Assembly (NCBI GenBank): GCA_038496675.1
Contig: CM076668.1
Coordinates: forward strand, 1,365,599 to 1,429,598
DNA: 64,000 nt
Direction of reading: 5' to 3'
From: Rachycentron canadum
Taxonomy: Eukaryota; Chordata; Actinopteri; Carangiformes; Rachycentridae
A model generated the notes under the pieces. That model saw only the letters and a list, made by a program, of their open reading frames with translations. It searched no databases and was not told where the DNA came from. Position numbers and translations under genes: made by a program. Below are positions 37,622 to 50,195 of the stretch, piece by piece (position 1 is the stretch's first letter; every line of letters begins with the position of its first letter).

Positions 37622-39736
37622 GTAAGTACAAACACAGCGAAGAGCAACCTAAGTGACCTGAAAATGATCCCTTTACCTTGTGGTGAAAACAAGGGCTGCT
37701 TGCGGAATTTAGCCTTGTTAGCTTGCTTGGCTAACTGTTCCCGGATTTGGGCTATTTTATGTCCCCCGTCCTTAATTTTCTGGATTAGCGAGGAAACTTT
37801 GCCAGCAAGAAACGGCACCGGTTAAATTAACAAATGATTACCACACTCCTCAAACGCACTGTGTTGCTTTTTGTGATGTAAATAGGTGTAAACAGCTAGT
37901 TTGGCCTTGTGCCTCGTGATTTACTCTAGTATCTACAGCTAATAGGCTACTGCCCTGTTGTTTATGAATCATGGCCATACACGCCACTGGTGAGTGCCTG
38001 TGAAACTTTGGTACGGTGAGGTGGAACTTCTCAGGGCATTACATGTTTAGCCTGGGACGGAATGTCAGGTACAGCTGCCATCTTGAAAATATTAATAGTC
38101 AGGCCCAACCCAAAATAACCTGCAATAACATCGTTGGGACACAGAAAGAGAGGCATCCTTAAACGAGTTTGCATGAATGTGTTTAGTTATCGGACACATA
38201 GTTAACACAGTTATTGTTTTGTCACTGAAATGACCTGTGATTGAAGCAGAAGTCAGAGAGTTAGTTAAAGTACACAAGAGGGAACGTATATACGTTTACT
38301 TTTGGGGGGAAAAGCTCATTCTTCACCCAACAAACATGCCATTCTACTATGTATCTCTTTGTACCCTCTGTCTTTTTACGTCGGTATACATCTAGGGACA
38401 GACATTACATAACTACTGGTGAAGGTGTAATGGAGGATAGGAATGCAGTGGAAAGGACAGAAGGGAGTGGTAGAGAAAAATGGAAAGCCTCTCCTTTTCC
38501 CCTCAGGCAACTGAAAATCCCTTTTAAACAAAGGTACCTTCATATTGCCACCTTCACTATTACATTACTTTGCTTATCTACACTGAACCAAACATAGCTA
38601 ACATTAATCCACCCCAGTGTATGATTCAAGACAGCATGTTGGCAATCAGGAATCAGGCAAGACATGCAACACAACTGGTGTCTGTTCCACTGGGCCAGAT
38701 CTCCTTTTTATGGACATGTCAACCCAGCTCTGTGACAACCCACACTGCTGGCTTATTGATGGAACAACAATGCCACTGATTCTGTGTTTGCACCTTTTAT
38801 GCTGAACGTTGAGCTGAAATAAAGGTCAACATTCCCACTTTGAACACACTGCGTAAAAGGGGCTAAACCCAAGCCCTCTGTGGAAAATTGAATCCAGTCT
38901 TTTGTAGCAAACCTATGTACATCACTATTCAGTCCAGACATTTGTCCAAGTACGGGAAGCAGGTGGGAATCACAGACTTTCATGCCTGTGGGAACATCTC
39001 ATCACCTGTCCATAACTTTGTATAAACTAGTTCTTCTTAATTTGATAACTCTGGGGTAGCATTGTAGTCTGAATTTGGCAATGATGACGTAGACTCCCAC
39101 AGTCGCTGCCTGAATGAATAATTAATTGCAAGCGGTACGACCTTGTTTTCTTTGCTAGAACATCTCATGTTAAAGTCCAAATTTAGCATTTTAATGAGAG
39201 GACAAATTGAGAGAACAGTTATGTATGGTTGAGAGGGACAGTATTGAGACAGGACAGTAACTTTGAAGTCATAGTAATTGCATCTTATTTCTGTATAACT
39301 GTATTAAAGAAAGCATAGTCACCTCTTAAAATTAGAACCCAATGAACACAGACATTCAGATATCACCGGCTAGGCAAGAAAAGAGTCTTTGAATCAGTAT
39401 ACAATTCATTAAAAATGGATTTGACTCATTGCGTTTTTCCAATGTGTAATGTGTCATTCTGGCAAGTTATATTTGAAATGTAATGTAATGTAACTTTGAA
39501 GGTTAAAGAGCTAACATTCATCTTTTTGAGGGTGTTTACTTCTACATCAGATAAACACTGCACAAATTGTAGCCTTTTCTATACATAGGCCTAAATTGTG
39601 TTCTCTGGAACATGAGTTTTAGATCAGAAATACTGAAATGCTACAATGTACTGGGTAAAGTTTGATTCTTTAAGCTTACAACTCATATTATTACAGTTGT
39701 GCAACATTAAATTCCTTGAGCCCTGGTTGGTAGAGT

Positions 39737-40185
39737 TGTGGACAAAGTTAGGTCAGATTTGGATCCTTGACCCTTTGACTGGAGCATTGCTGCTTTACTT
39801 CTGTTTACTGATCAATTCTTATCCATTATTAGCCATCTTTGTTGGTGAAGTCGAGTCATGTCTCTACATGGGACGCTCCTATTGGCTACAGTGGGTGATG
39901 TCACAGCCAATCTCCTTCTCCTTCAGAGGCCTAGCTGTCAGCTGCTTGTAGCCAAAGTCAATGGGATCAATCCTGTGTTTTTCTGATCTCAGAGTGAGGA
40001 GAAGTTGCTCTGAGTTTATTGTAGTGACAGAATAAAGACAGAGAGACATGGACAATAAGATATTTAGAGCATTAGAGGCTTTGGAGCTGATTTTTCATCA
40101 TTACTGCTCCAAAGAATGAGCAGAACTCAGATCAGATAAAGAGAGAAACTTCAAATCAGCTCTAGAACAACACAAACACATGTGA
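39737..40185 (+). repeat. Dispersed repeat family A, copy 2
   Basis: Direct repeat of 1955-2405. The block 39918-40177 is the same length as 2141-2400 and differs at two bases. The 5' part (39737-39917) is clearly more diverged, although it keeps the paired inverted CCAAT boxes and the TGATGTCA site (about 39873-39910). It lies in reep3 intron 1, transcribed with reep3. Confidence 0.8.
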
Positions 40186-41989
40186 AACTTAAAAGCAGTA
40201 AGGTATTAAAAAACAGAGAGCCTTTGATGTGCATCTAAGAGGGTTATTGCTGTTAAGGTTAACACTTTTGTGTAACTGACATCTTAACAAATCTTTAAAA
40301 AAAAAAAAATTAGGTATTTAGTGAGAGGGAACTGAAGCTTACTGGTAATTGTTCAAATGCAACATCTGAAAACAATATATTTCCTTTCCACTGTCTCAGT
40401 TATACTTTCCACCTCTGTGCCTCTCTATTCCAACAACTATCTAAAATGCCAAATGGTGGGGCAGTTTTAAAAAAAAAGAAAAAAAAAAGCCAGATGCTGA
40501 TTTTCAGCTTTTCAACCTACTTATTTTAGGCAGCAGTCCTACAGTCTTCAAGGAGTGGCTCCAGAATCTCTCCTAGTTTCTCTTTCACCTCCTTCCCCAT
40601 GTGACATTCTCCTGTTTGGTGTTTACAAATGAGGGGTGGATAATGGAGTTCTGTCTTCGAATATCACGTCGCAAGATCGTGGATGTTTGGGTTGTGATTT
40701 TGGTCTTGATTTCAGAAATGTTACACGCCCATCAAATAGCACAGCAAGTGCTCTGTGAATGTATGTATTTGTTGTTGAACTGTTGTTTTGAAAGTGATGA
40801 ATAATTCAAAAATACCTGTGCTTGAAATGTCAGGGTGCAGATTGCTATTCATGCTGTTCATGAGTGTGAATTTCTCGACTTTGTAGACTACACTGGTTGT
40901 AATGTCTAAAGCTTGTACGTTGCGTACAAACAGTCTGCTACAGTCTGCTTGTACTTCTCAACAGACAGAGGAACAAGACTTTCAGGATCAGTAGGATGCA
41001 ACTGTTTTTATATTCATCACTGTTGAATAATATGCATATAGCCTGGCTAAACAAGATGCTTACACTACATCTGAAAAACGTTGCCTGTAAAGGCCCTGAA
41101 AATATATTGCCACTAAAATTAGTGTGGGTGCTGGCATAAACCTATCTTAAATTTTAAAATTCAGACGGCGTAATGTGGACATAGTCCTGGTCAAACAGAT
41201 ATCACAGTTTAATCAGCTAGTTACTGTGATTACTGTTATTGCTCCTACCGTGGTTATGTGCACAGTTTTTCTGTGCAACTGGGGCTATATCACTGACATT
41301 TCACTTGTGTTCAGTTTTGCATCCTGATAAAGTGCTTTAAATAATCTGGCTTGTTTTCAACTTGTCTGATTGTCTGAGTGCTTGTGTTTTTAGGACCTTT
41401 GTAATAACTGTATTATTACTGCAGTCTTGGCTTGCAGCTGTTATTGCAATGACTGCACTGTTATTATAAACCACACAATTCACAGTTTAATAAACTGGAA
41501 TGATCTTTTTATCATAGACGGTGTACTTTATGAAAGTGAGTTGCTCAATTGCTATTGTATTTACAGGATTTTATTTTAGTATGGCCCAACGTTTTTGTGG
41601 TGAAACATTTGCTTCCAGAAATATTCAAAAACCAGTGAGCTCAAGTTTGAACTTTATGAATTATGTGTTAAGTCAGTTTTTAAATGTGGGAAGATTCAGA
41701 GAGCTGTGAGAACAGTGTAAATGATACATGCCATTTATTTCCCTATGAGGAAATACTCCGGGGAGGTACAGACCTGGACTGTAACCAGTCCCATTTGCTG
41801 TAGCAGCAGTTCTCTCAACAATCCTCCCTCTGTGTTTTTAGGGGAAAAGTCTTGTAATCAAATTCTTATTCCTGAAGCTCAAACCAGATGGTGCGAGCTC
41901 GAATCTTGGAGATCTCTTGATTTTTTTCCCCCCCTGCTTCTCGTCCCTCTTGGTGTATCTCTTGTTTTTTATTGCTTTTGTTTTTTTCT

Positions 41990-42110
41990 TTCTATCTTAC
42001 TTTCTTGCTTTCCCTCTTTTTCTTTCTTTCTTTCTCTCTCTCTCTCCCTCTCTCTCTCTCTCTTTCTTTTTGCTCTTTCTGTTGTCTTCCTGTCCCCCCT
42101 CCCTCCATCT
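41990..42110. repeat. Pyrimidine tract (CTTT)/(CT)n
   Basis: Almost entirely C and T on the plus strand, with CTTT units followed by CT units. The minus-strand Arg/Glu/Lys-rich open frame here reflects only this tract. Confidence 0.9.
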
Positions 42111-42469
42111 GGTTGTTGGTAGTGTATGGTGTCAGGAAACAAGGGAAATTGACATGGAGCCCAGAGTCAAGGTCCATGTAAAAGTAAGGGGCTATTTTCT
42201 CAGCTGCATGGGGTTTGGGGGTGTGTGCAAGGGGAATGGAGATATAGTAGTCTTGGAATGAAGAAGGGGCCCCGCTTTTCACTATTAATTGTTTCAAGAA
42301 CATTGCAGTGCATGTCCATCTTCTTTTGTAAGAGTTTAGTTTATGGAGAAAATGTTTTTTCTGGTTTTGAAATAAATGTGTCTTTCTGTCTACCTTGAAA
42401 AATGAAAAAAAAAAAAAGTCTGATACAGTACTCGTACAGTTGGTGTAATCCAGGCTGGTGAGTAGTGAA

Positions 42470-43145
42470 GGTACAGTGCTTTTCAGACCCCTTTGATTTT
42501 TGTACACTTTGTCATGCAGTTGATAATTGGTGTTTTTCCCTCAGTAACCGCTCCCCACCATGCTTCACTGTAGAGATGGTATTAATCAGGTGATTAGCAG
42601 TCAGACATAATGTTTGGAGCTCTGCCCAAAGTTCAGTTTTTGTCTCATTAGACCATAGAATCGTGTTGCTTGTGCTCTTTAGGGTCTCAGGGTAAATGCA
42701 GTTTGACTCTGGCCCTTTTACTTAAAGTGGCTTGTGTCAAGCCATGACTCCATGATTAAAAGAATGCTGCTCAGATGGTTACCCTTTCAGCAGGTTCTAC
42801 TTCTCTGCAGAGGATTTCTGACGCTCTGTAACAGTATCTTGCATTCTTTGTCGGCCCCCTGACAAAGGCCTTTCTTTCCTAGTAAGTCAGTTGGGTTGGA
42901 GGGAAGAATCCTGTGGTTTTAAACTTCTATTTCACTTGAACCAATCCTAGCTGACGCTGGGCGAGGGCACCCTGGACAAGTTTCTACACACGTCTGAAGG
43001 CTATTTAAAGCAACCAGGAAGCATCTGACCACAGTTTGGGGCCGCAGCAAAGGATCTGAATCCCTTTGTAAATCAGTGGTTTCAATTCTTAATCTTTTAA
43101 TTCAGTCCAAACAAAGTCTTCAAAATGTGAATACTTTCTGAAGCC
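42470..43145 (-). pseudogene. Decayed Tc1-like transposon, minus orientation
   Basis: The ends resemble terminal repeats of a common fish Tc1-like element: 'acagtgcttttcagacccct' at the left and 'aatgtgaatactttctgaag' (about 43126-43145) at the right. On the minus strand, complement 42641-42661 reads ILWSNET, corresponding to the ILWSDET motif that holds the first catalytic aspartate of Tc1-family transposases; here it is asparagine. Upstream and downstream blocks ('ccaccatgcttcactgtaga', 'gacaaaggcctttcttt') are typical of the same element. No open frame survives. Confidence 0.8.
42944..43020 (-). mobile_element. Possible SINE 3' fragment
   Basis: 'atcctagctgacgctgggcg' and 'gcaccctggacaagt' resemble the 3' section of the tRNA-derived SINE in minus orientation, lying inside the Tc1-like remnant. 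It is too short for certainty. Confidence 0.4.
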
Positions 43146-46100
43146 TTTGTTTTAGTGAGTAAGGTAGGGAAGTCTTTAACTTCATGAATGTTACACATAC
43201 ATTTTTAAGAAACTGCTGCTGCTGTGGCAAGATGATTTGGTTTAGTTATCAGCCTATGATGTTAGCATGCAATGACTTTCCAAATTCTAAATGAAAAACT
43301 ACAGCTCTGGCTGCTTTGGGTAAATATGGGCCAACATGTAGATCAGATACTGGTACAGTCCAGTGACACTCCTCTTGGATTCACACAGAGGAATCCTTTT
43401 GAACTTGTAGATACACTTTCATGTGTACACCGTACGTGTTCTTCTTAGCATTCTGCGTGTGGCTGTATCCACATGGAACATGTGGAATTCCACATAGAAA
43501 AAAATGTATCAATAATAAGGCTCTATATCACTTTCTTTTTTTTTTTCTTTTTATTGACGTGTTGGAATTCAAACGTTCAATAAATGTGTTAATTAAGGGG
43601 TATCACATGTTTCGATGTCTATGAAGGCTTGTCCATCATAGCCGTCATGAACAGCAAAGGTCGAACCAAAATGAGACTGAGAAAATGATCTGGGCTATTT
43701 ATGTTACTACCTGTATCCACCCTTACTGTTGCTTCGCAAAAAACTCCCCGTCATCTAACAACCTTAACACCGCGCAAATTCTTGACAGTGTTGTTTGCTG
43801 CTGTGTTATTTTAATTACTAGCATGCAAAGAATCTTGGCACAGACTGGGCCACTAAGGTTCCACCCACTGGAGCCTTTGTAGCCCAGGTAAGAAGGCTGA
43901 AAGGATGCATTTCTCTGCTGCATTTGAAGGAGCCTTCAAAATGGGATAGCCCAGTTGCGCTGTTTACCTTCAAATGTCACCTGAAGGATGTGGCCCCTGC
44001 ATTGGGACACAGCTTCTAAGCATAGCAGACTGCCAGCTTGACCTGTTGCTGCCCTACTGACTTATAAAGATAAAAGATAAAATTGGAGGAAAGTAGAGAG
44101 TAAAACTGTGGTGATCTGAATAAACATCTGAAGCATATGAGACACAGTGTGTGGAAGTATTTATGTAGTATAAATGGCAAAACACAAGGCTGATTTGTAA
44201 AGTGCAATGCCTTACTCGAACGAATCTGAGGGCTCCCCTGAGCAGTGGAGGCTCCATAAACCAGTGGAGTAACTATACAAACAGACTTTAGTTTTCACCA
44301 TTCTTATGTTCACCCTGTGGCCAGAAGCTCATATTAAGGCAGGCACCAGTAACACAACAAACACAGATAAGACAGCAGTATTTATATATAAAGATATGTG
44401 CTCCAGTTGGAGCAAATTGGAAAAATGACTACATTGGAAAAATGACTAAATGACTGTATTGCAGGGTAAGGGGGTGGAGGATGGGAGACTCTGTGGGTTG
44501 GGTTCAAATTTGTTTGAACTTTACAGTTGTGTGACATTACACCTGAATAATTTATAATTAATTTAAAAATACCATTATATGGCATAGTAAGAATGTGAAT
44601 GTTGTATACATTTTTCTTAAATGTTTGAATTTGAATTGAAGTAGTGAAGTAATTACAAAAACCTGTAAAAATAAAGGGAGTGATGCCTTTTTTTTTAGCT
44701 ATAAGCCTGCTGTGTTGTAATGCTGCAAATCAGTCAATATTTCTCAACATCCATAATGAAACAAGTCTTCAAGGTAAGGAATTTGAATTAAGAGTTAAGA
44801 ATTAATTAAGAATTTCAGGCCCATGGATGTTTGAAAGCATCTTTTTGTTTGATGAAATTTATGTGGAGCAATTCATATTTGCAAGGCTCCAGGGTTTGGT
44901 TTCCCTGTTTTCCTGTTGTAAATCAGTCCCAGGGTAACCATCAAGACCCATCCACTTTTTTTCCTGCACAACAAACTATCCTACAAGAGGGACAGTGCTC
45001 ACTGCATATACAAACACGCCCACGTGCACTAACAGGAAAGGGATCTACAAGCTTTAATGTTTTGTGCGCAACATTATTTTCTACCTTCATGGAAATAAAG
45101 CAGAGTGAGTTGAAATTACAGTGACACAGAGATGGAGACGCAAAGAGGGAGTTTTTGGAGCTGTGGCAGCTTTGCTGTTTCTATAGCAACAGCAGGAAAA
45201 TAAACCGCTGTGGTTGTTGGCGGCTTGCCTGCTGCTCAGGGGACTCTGGTTAGAGGGAGTGTTTCTGTATACAAGATTATATACAGTGTGTCTGTGTGTG
45301 TTTGGTGACTGTTATGTGAAATCTTTCGAGGTCCAGACTGGTTTAACTTTAGAGACCAGAATGTCAGTGCAGGTTTATAAAACACTTAATAAATAATATG
45401 ATAAAAACATGAAAATTGTGCTAAATTGCCTGCATTGTGTATGTTCAGTGTGTCTGCTGCATTGCTGCTGCTACCAGCTCTGTCTTGCTACATAGATTTA
45501 GCCTTGAATAATGACTGACTATCGACAGGATACTCAAATGTTTCTTTATATATTTCCTTTCAGACTTATTTTTATAATATCACTAAAATGCCACTGTCTC
45601 CATGTGCAGCTGTAAAGAAATGTAACGTATTACTAATTATAATAATTTCAGCCTCAATGTTGAAACTGGCTATTTTATTTAATGTTGCTGGTATGATGAC
45701 AAAATGGCCATCAACAGTTTTCCGCATATATTTCTTTTGCTTGGGAATGTCATGGGTGGAAAAATAAGCAAGACCCTGAATCTCTAGATCACACTCCACA
45801 CAGCTAGTGTGTTCCCTGTCTGACAAACAGACATCACTGGTAAGGAGCCAAGCACCAACAAACAGCAAATGTTTAGGTACATTATCATGGTGTTAGAAAT
45901 GGCAGTGATCCTGAAATCATTAATGGTCACTGAATGGTGAGGGCAGGCTCTGTCTTTTTATAGAGAGAGCATGAATTATGTAGTAAGACATATAAATATA
46001 TGTGTACAGCTGTAACTCATTTGGTACGAAGCTCCTGGTCCCAAGGGTGATAGTCACATTGTTACAGGTTTAGTGGCAGGAAATAAACGTCTTTTATTCT

Positions 46101-46605
46101 CTTCTTCTTTCATGTTTACAGTTGTGTGCCAAAACTAACTGAGCTGCTATTGATGCGTTAGTCTTTTTGTTGGGATGTCATGAGGTGGTTCAGTTGCACC
46201 AGAGGAAGCTGTGTAAAGTCTCTTCTGTTAAATTCTCTTAATTCATGGTCTCCATAGACTCTGCGCTCATTTATTTGCTTTGTTGGTCACACAACAGGAG
46301 AAATCCCTGCCTAATATTTTGGACAGAGCTTAACATTACAGTTCAAGCCATTCCTGTCTTTAATTGATGAACTGTGAAAACTGCAAATTGAAGTTTGTGT
46401 GTTTTTGTGCAGCTGAGTGAATGGGAGTTCCCCAGCACTCTGCAGAGAGGCTACTATATTGGCCTGAATATAAGTGTTTTTTTTCTGGAAATGAAGTTGT
46501 AGATAGTAGGGCCCATCTTCTACTTGAGGAATTGTTTGGTTGCATTAATGTTGCTGAGCAACTGAGTGTTTTCAAGTCTGTTTATAGTGAGTCCTAGGCT
46601 TAGAG

Positions 46606-46930
46606 CATAGACTGTAAATACAAATGTAGGCTCTGAGCTGAAAAATGGCCCTACTTCTAAATTAATTTATTACCTATTACATTCCCAATGAGTTTATGGT
46701 CCAAGTGGTCTTCATGATGTTTAGAGGAAAATAGACCATAAAGAAGGCTTTGCATTAGCTACTCTGTGATTGACAGACTGTAGCAGAAAGGACAAGATAT
46801 GGCTTCTTCTGATTTAAATAAATAATAATAATAATAATCAAGATGGTGATGGACAATTTACAAGCTAGAGGCTTCCAAATGGCAGTTCACAAACAAATGA
46901 GTTACATCGTGGTGGGTTGCCTCTTGGTTG
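46606..46930 (+). mobile_element. Dispersed repeat family C, copy 2
   Basis: Starts 'catagactgtaaatacaaat' and carries 'aaaatggccctacttct', 'gagtttatggtcc', 'aggaaaatagaccataaag', 'gtgattgacagactgtag' and 'ggcagttcacaaacaaatga'. An (AAT)n microsatellite (46817-46841) occupies the A-rich spacer position. Relative to the copy at 49828-50195 it lacks part of the 5' region. Confidence 0.75.
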
Positions 46931-47406
46931 AGTGCTACGTCTAAAAGTCTTCCAGTTTAAGGTGTTGGTGTTTCTGAAGACTGGTATAATGTGTTTTGCT
47001 GCCACAAACAAAATTAATAAAATGGAAGGCGATTCATAGCAGCTGCAAATGATGAGCACCCCCTTCTCTTTCAACAGCCCCCCTTCAATTTTTTCCCCTC
47101 ATCTTTTGAATTTGTTTCCCTGTCATTTCCTTTTAGGGTGTACCAGTTGAGATATGTAATAAATTATATTATATATTAGTTATTTAGTCCTGTTAAAGGT
47201 GGAATAGAGACTGCTGAAGGAAAATATATGAATTCCACTTGCCTAGCTGAATGTTGATTTGATTTGAGATTCTTGAGATGGATTTCTCATCCTTGGTATC
47301 CAGGATGTTGAACCAGAGTTTTTAACTCAAATTTTGGTATTAATTGACCTAGCTTTTTTGAATTATGCATTCATCCAAATAAATAGCAAACTAGCTAGCA
47401 AACTCC

Positions 47407-47429
47407 TTTTTTTTTTTTTTTTTTTTTTT
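47407..47429. repeat. Poly-T run
   Basis: 23 consecutive T, possibly the A-tail of an inverted retroelement, but no body is recognisable next to it. Confidence 0.85.
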
Positions 47430-48624
47430 CTCCCTTCAGTCTTTGCATATTGTACTCAATGGTGATGTTGGTTTTTAACAGATGTTGCTATTGATGTTTA
47501 CAACTGAGGTGTCCCAAAATCCTTGATGCTTAGGCCCAGCAGGGGGCCAACTTGGGCTGACATACACTGGTGGAAACCCTTCAGTAATAAAGCCTGTACA
47601 ATCTGTAAATGAACAAGCTCTGTAGGCCCTGGATAATAATACATGCCACCATGACTGTAATATACTTTGTTGATATGGTCTCTTAGCTGGGAAAATCTTA
47701 TGAAAGGTTCTTGCGCGCACACACGCACACACACACACGCACGACCCGAGTAACATGTGACAGGTACTGCTGCTGGTAGCGATGAAACCACAGGGAGCAA
47801 CTCAGCAGTTGCCCTCTAGCTCTACAAAGCATTTTACTCCACCAATTTGGCTCTTTGTTTTAGTTGTTGTTTTGGTTCAATTTCACAGCGAAGACTGAAT
47901 AATTGTTTTCTAGGACATGAGCTGTAACTCATTTAAAAGCTAACAACACATCGGTGCTGTGTTTACATCTAAATGTGCTGCCCCCAGGCGGCCTCAAAAT
48001 CAATCAATGCAGCTTTAAGGAGATTTAAAAGATGCTAATGCTGTAATTAGCTAATGTTTCACAGGGAGGTCAATACTATATCCAAGTATTTATTACCATG
48101 TGTAGAGGCCTTATGTTTTTAATTAGGGATATATTTAATATCCAGAATACAGAATATACATAAACAGAATATCTGTCCTTCTGTTGAATCCTTCTGAATG
48201 TGATATGTCGGGAATGTCCCGACCCAATGATGAACTGATTAGAAGTTTGTGGTCAAATGTTGAAGGTCACTCACCTCACATTACACATTTTCAACTCAAG
48301 AATGACAAAATAAACCATTATCAAATTTCTTATTAATAAAGAAATTAATTAATTAAGTAATATTATCTTCAAAGTCACCAGATATCTTATATGGAGAATT
48401 ATTGATATAAATTGCAACTTGGTTAGTTGGTGGAGAGCCAACTCCGAGATGTCATTTCAAACAAGCAAAACACATGTTTTTATAAAACAGTAAATGCTTT
48501 GTGCGGGCCTGAAACCCAAGCAGCATACCACCATACCAAAGTATTTCAGCATTATGTTTCCATTTTCAAAAAAAGAGAGTAGCTATGCAGTTAGCAATGC
48601 TGAACGGTAGTGCATAAATATTGC

Positions 48625-48668
48625 TAATATATTACTTGTAGTGTAAAGACACTACAAGTAATATATTA
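48625..48668. repeat. Perfect palindrome, 20-bp arms, 4-nt loop
   Basis: The left arm 48625-48644 is the exact reverse complement of the right arm 48649-48668, with loop AAAG at 48645-48648. The arms are AT-rich at their outer ends and end in GTGT/ACAC next to the loop. It lies in reep3 intron 1, 0.7 kb before exon 2. It would form a strong hairpin in RNA or a cruciform in DNA. It is too short for a typical animal pre-miRNA. Confidence 0.95.
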
Positions 48669-49384
48669 TTTGTTCATAGCAAATGCTGTGAAGATAAGCG
48701 CAGAAGAACAAAAGAAGACTGCAGTGTGCTGTTGAAACCTGCACTGGACCAGACATGGAACCAAACTCTACATTGCCCCCAGCTGCTGCTGCTCCTGCAG
48801 ATTAGAGGAAATACTGAGTCATCATCTTGTGTTCCAGTGGTTTTCAGGCTCTGGGTCAGAACCCAACATCCAATCATTGCGGGATATAAAGAAGTCCCCA
48901 GATTGTCCTGAAAGAACAGATGATGGCTTTTAAACTTACTTGTTTGTAAGCCTCAGTTTACACTTTGAATTACAGTGAACAGCCATTTTGGTTTCAGTGT
49001 AAAATCCTCTTCACAAGTGTGAGGGAAACTGGTGTGACTGAGAAATCGGACCGTAAATGTCAGGACGTACTGTAGACTTACAACTCTTAACAGCAGTTGT
49101 GTTTATCAGTGTACAAACCCAACAACAGGTTTCATTTAGCTTGTTCTAAACTTTAAGATACATGGAGAGTGTATAACGCTTTTTCTTTGTATGGCTATTT
49201 ATTTATTTATGTCTTCAGATAATATTTAATTCCATGTTGAATGTTAGGAATAGCTGGAAACACAAAGGCAGTAAGTATTTTGAATATACTGTGGAGGATC
49301 AGGTTAAATAACCACAGTTGTTTAACCTGATCCATGAGCAATAGAAGTGATGAGCTTCATGTTGTGTGTTCTATCTTCCCGCAG

Positions 49385-49457
49385 GCTGCTGTTTGGGACC
49401 CTGTATCCTGCATATTACTCTTACAAAGCTGTCAAGACCAAAAATGTCAAGGAATAT
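49385..49457 (+). CDS. reep3: reep3 coding exon 2
   Basis: Codes for the end of codon 11 through residue 35: VLLFGTLYPAYYSYKAV then KTKNVKEY. The first hydrophobic segment of the REEP hairpin region (about residues 9-23) and the highly conserved YPAYYSYKAVKTKNVKEY block are present. The acceptor is CCCGCAG and the donor GTAAGT; the exon is 73 nt and ends in phase 0. Confidence 0.95.
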
Positions 49458-49827
49458 GTAAGTTCATCAACTTCACTGAGAATATGCTTGATATTGTTGT
49501 GGATATGCATGGTTTTTGCATGCTCCGAATCTTGTATTTAAACAGTGTAAAAACAAGTAATTATTCAGATATCATATATATTGCATATAACAAATGTATA
49601 ACAAATGTGTCAACAGTTATAACCCCAATGAAGACATTTTGTCTTATTACCACTTAGTTGTTTACCAATACATTACTAATACATATAATACATACTTTTT
49701 ATTTCTTTCACTAAAGGAATAACAGAAGTATTTGGAATATGAGGAAGTATATGCTTATATTTAAATTAGGGCCAGGGTTACTGAAATGCTAATAATTCAG
49801 AGAAATGAGAGACAGAAAGCGACTTTT

Positions 49828-50195
49828 CCATAGACTGAATATAAAATGGATGTTGACTCCATGGGTGAAAAGTGAAGCCAATGAGACTTAAACCTTTATT
49901 CTATCTAATGACCCTCAGGGGGCGACTCCACTGGTTGTAAAAAGAAGATAGATTGTATCGGCGTCTATGTGAAAATGGCCCTACTTGTATTCACTTCATT
50001 ACTGCAGTAAACATTTCCCGTACGAGTTTATGGTCCTAGTGTCTAGTTTTAAGTCTTCTTCAATACAACATGATGTTAAATTTGCTGGTCCATTTTGAGG
50101 AAAATAAACCATAAAGCAGGGGATGAATTAGGACGTGGCTACAGTGTGATTGACAGACACCGCACATGGCGACCTGCCTGATAATCAAGAGTCAA
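49828..50195 (+). mobile_element. Dispersed repeat family C, copy 3
   Basis: The copy with the best 5' end. It begins 'ccatagactgaatataaaat', continues 'gtgaaaagtgaagccaatga' and 'cgactccactggttgtaaaa', then 'gagtttatggtcc', 'ggaaaataaaccataaagca' and 'gtgattgacagaca'. It stops before the A-rich spacer and 3' block seen in the other copies. Confidence 0.8.

Larger units (their letters stand above)
37622..49384 (+). other. reep3: reep3 intron 1
   Basis: 11.8 kb between a GTAAGT donor and a CCCGCAG acceptor. It contains family A copy 2 (39737-40185), a pyrimidine tract (about 41990-42110), a Tc1-like remnant (42470-43145), family C copy 2 (46606-46930), a poly-T run (47407-47429) and a perfect palindrome (48625-48668). 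I see nothing recognisable in 37850-39730, 40190-41980, 43150-46600 or 46950-48620. Confidence 0.85.

Noticed and set aside
37532..37825. 97-residue frame overlapping reep3 exon 1
   Set aside because: It is in a different frame from MVSWMISR, reads through the GTAAGT donor and starts at a non-ATG codon.
41992..42507. 171-residue minus-strand frame rich in Arg/Glu/Lys
   Set aside because: It is the translation of the pyrimidine tract plus flank, with no recognisable domain.
48625..48668. Palindrome considered as a pre-miRNA
   Set aside because: The 20-bp stem and 4-nt loop are shorter than a normal animal precursor, and perfect pairing is atypical.
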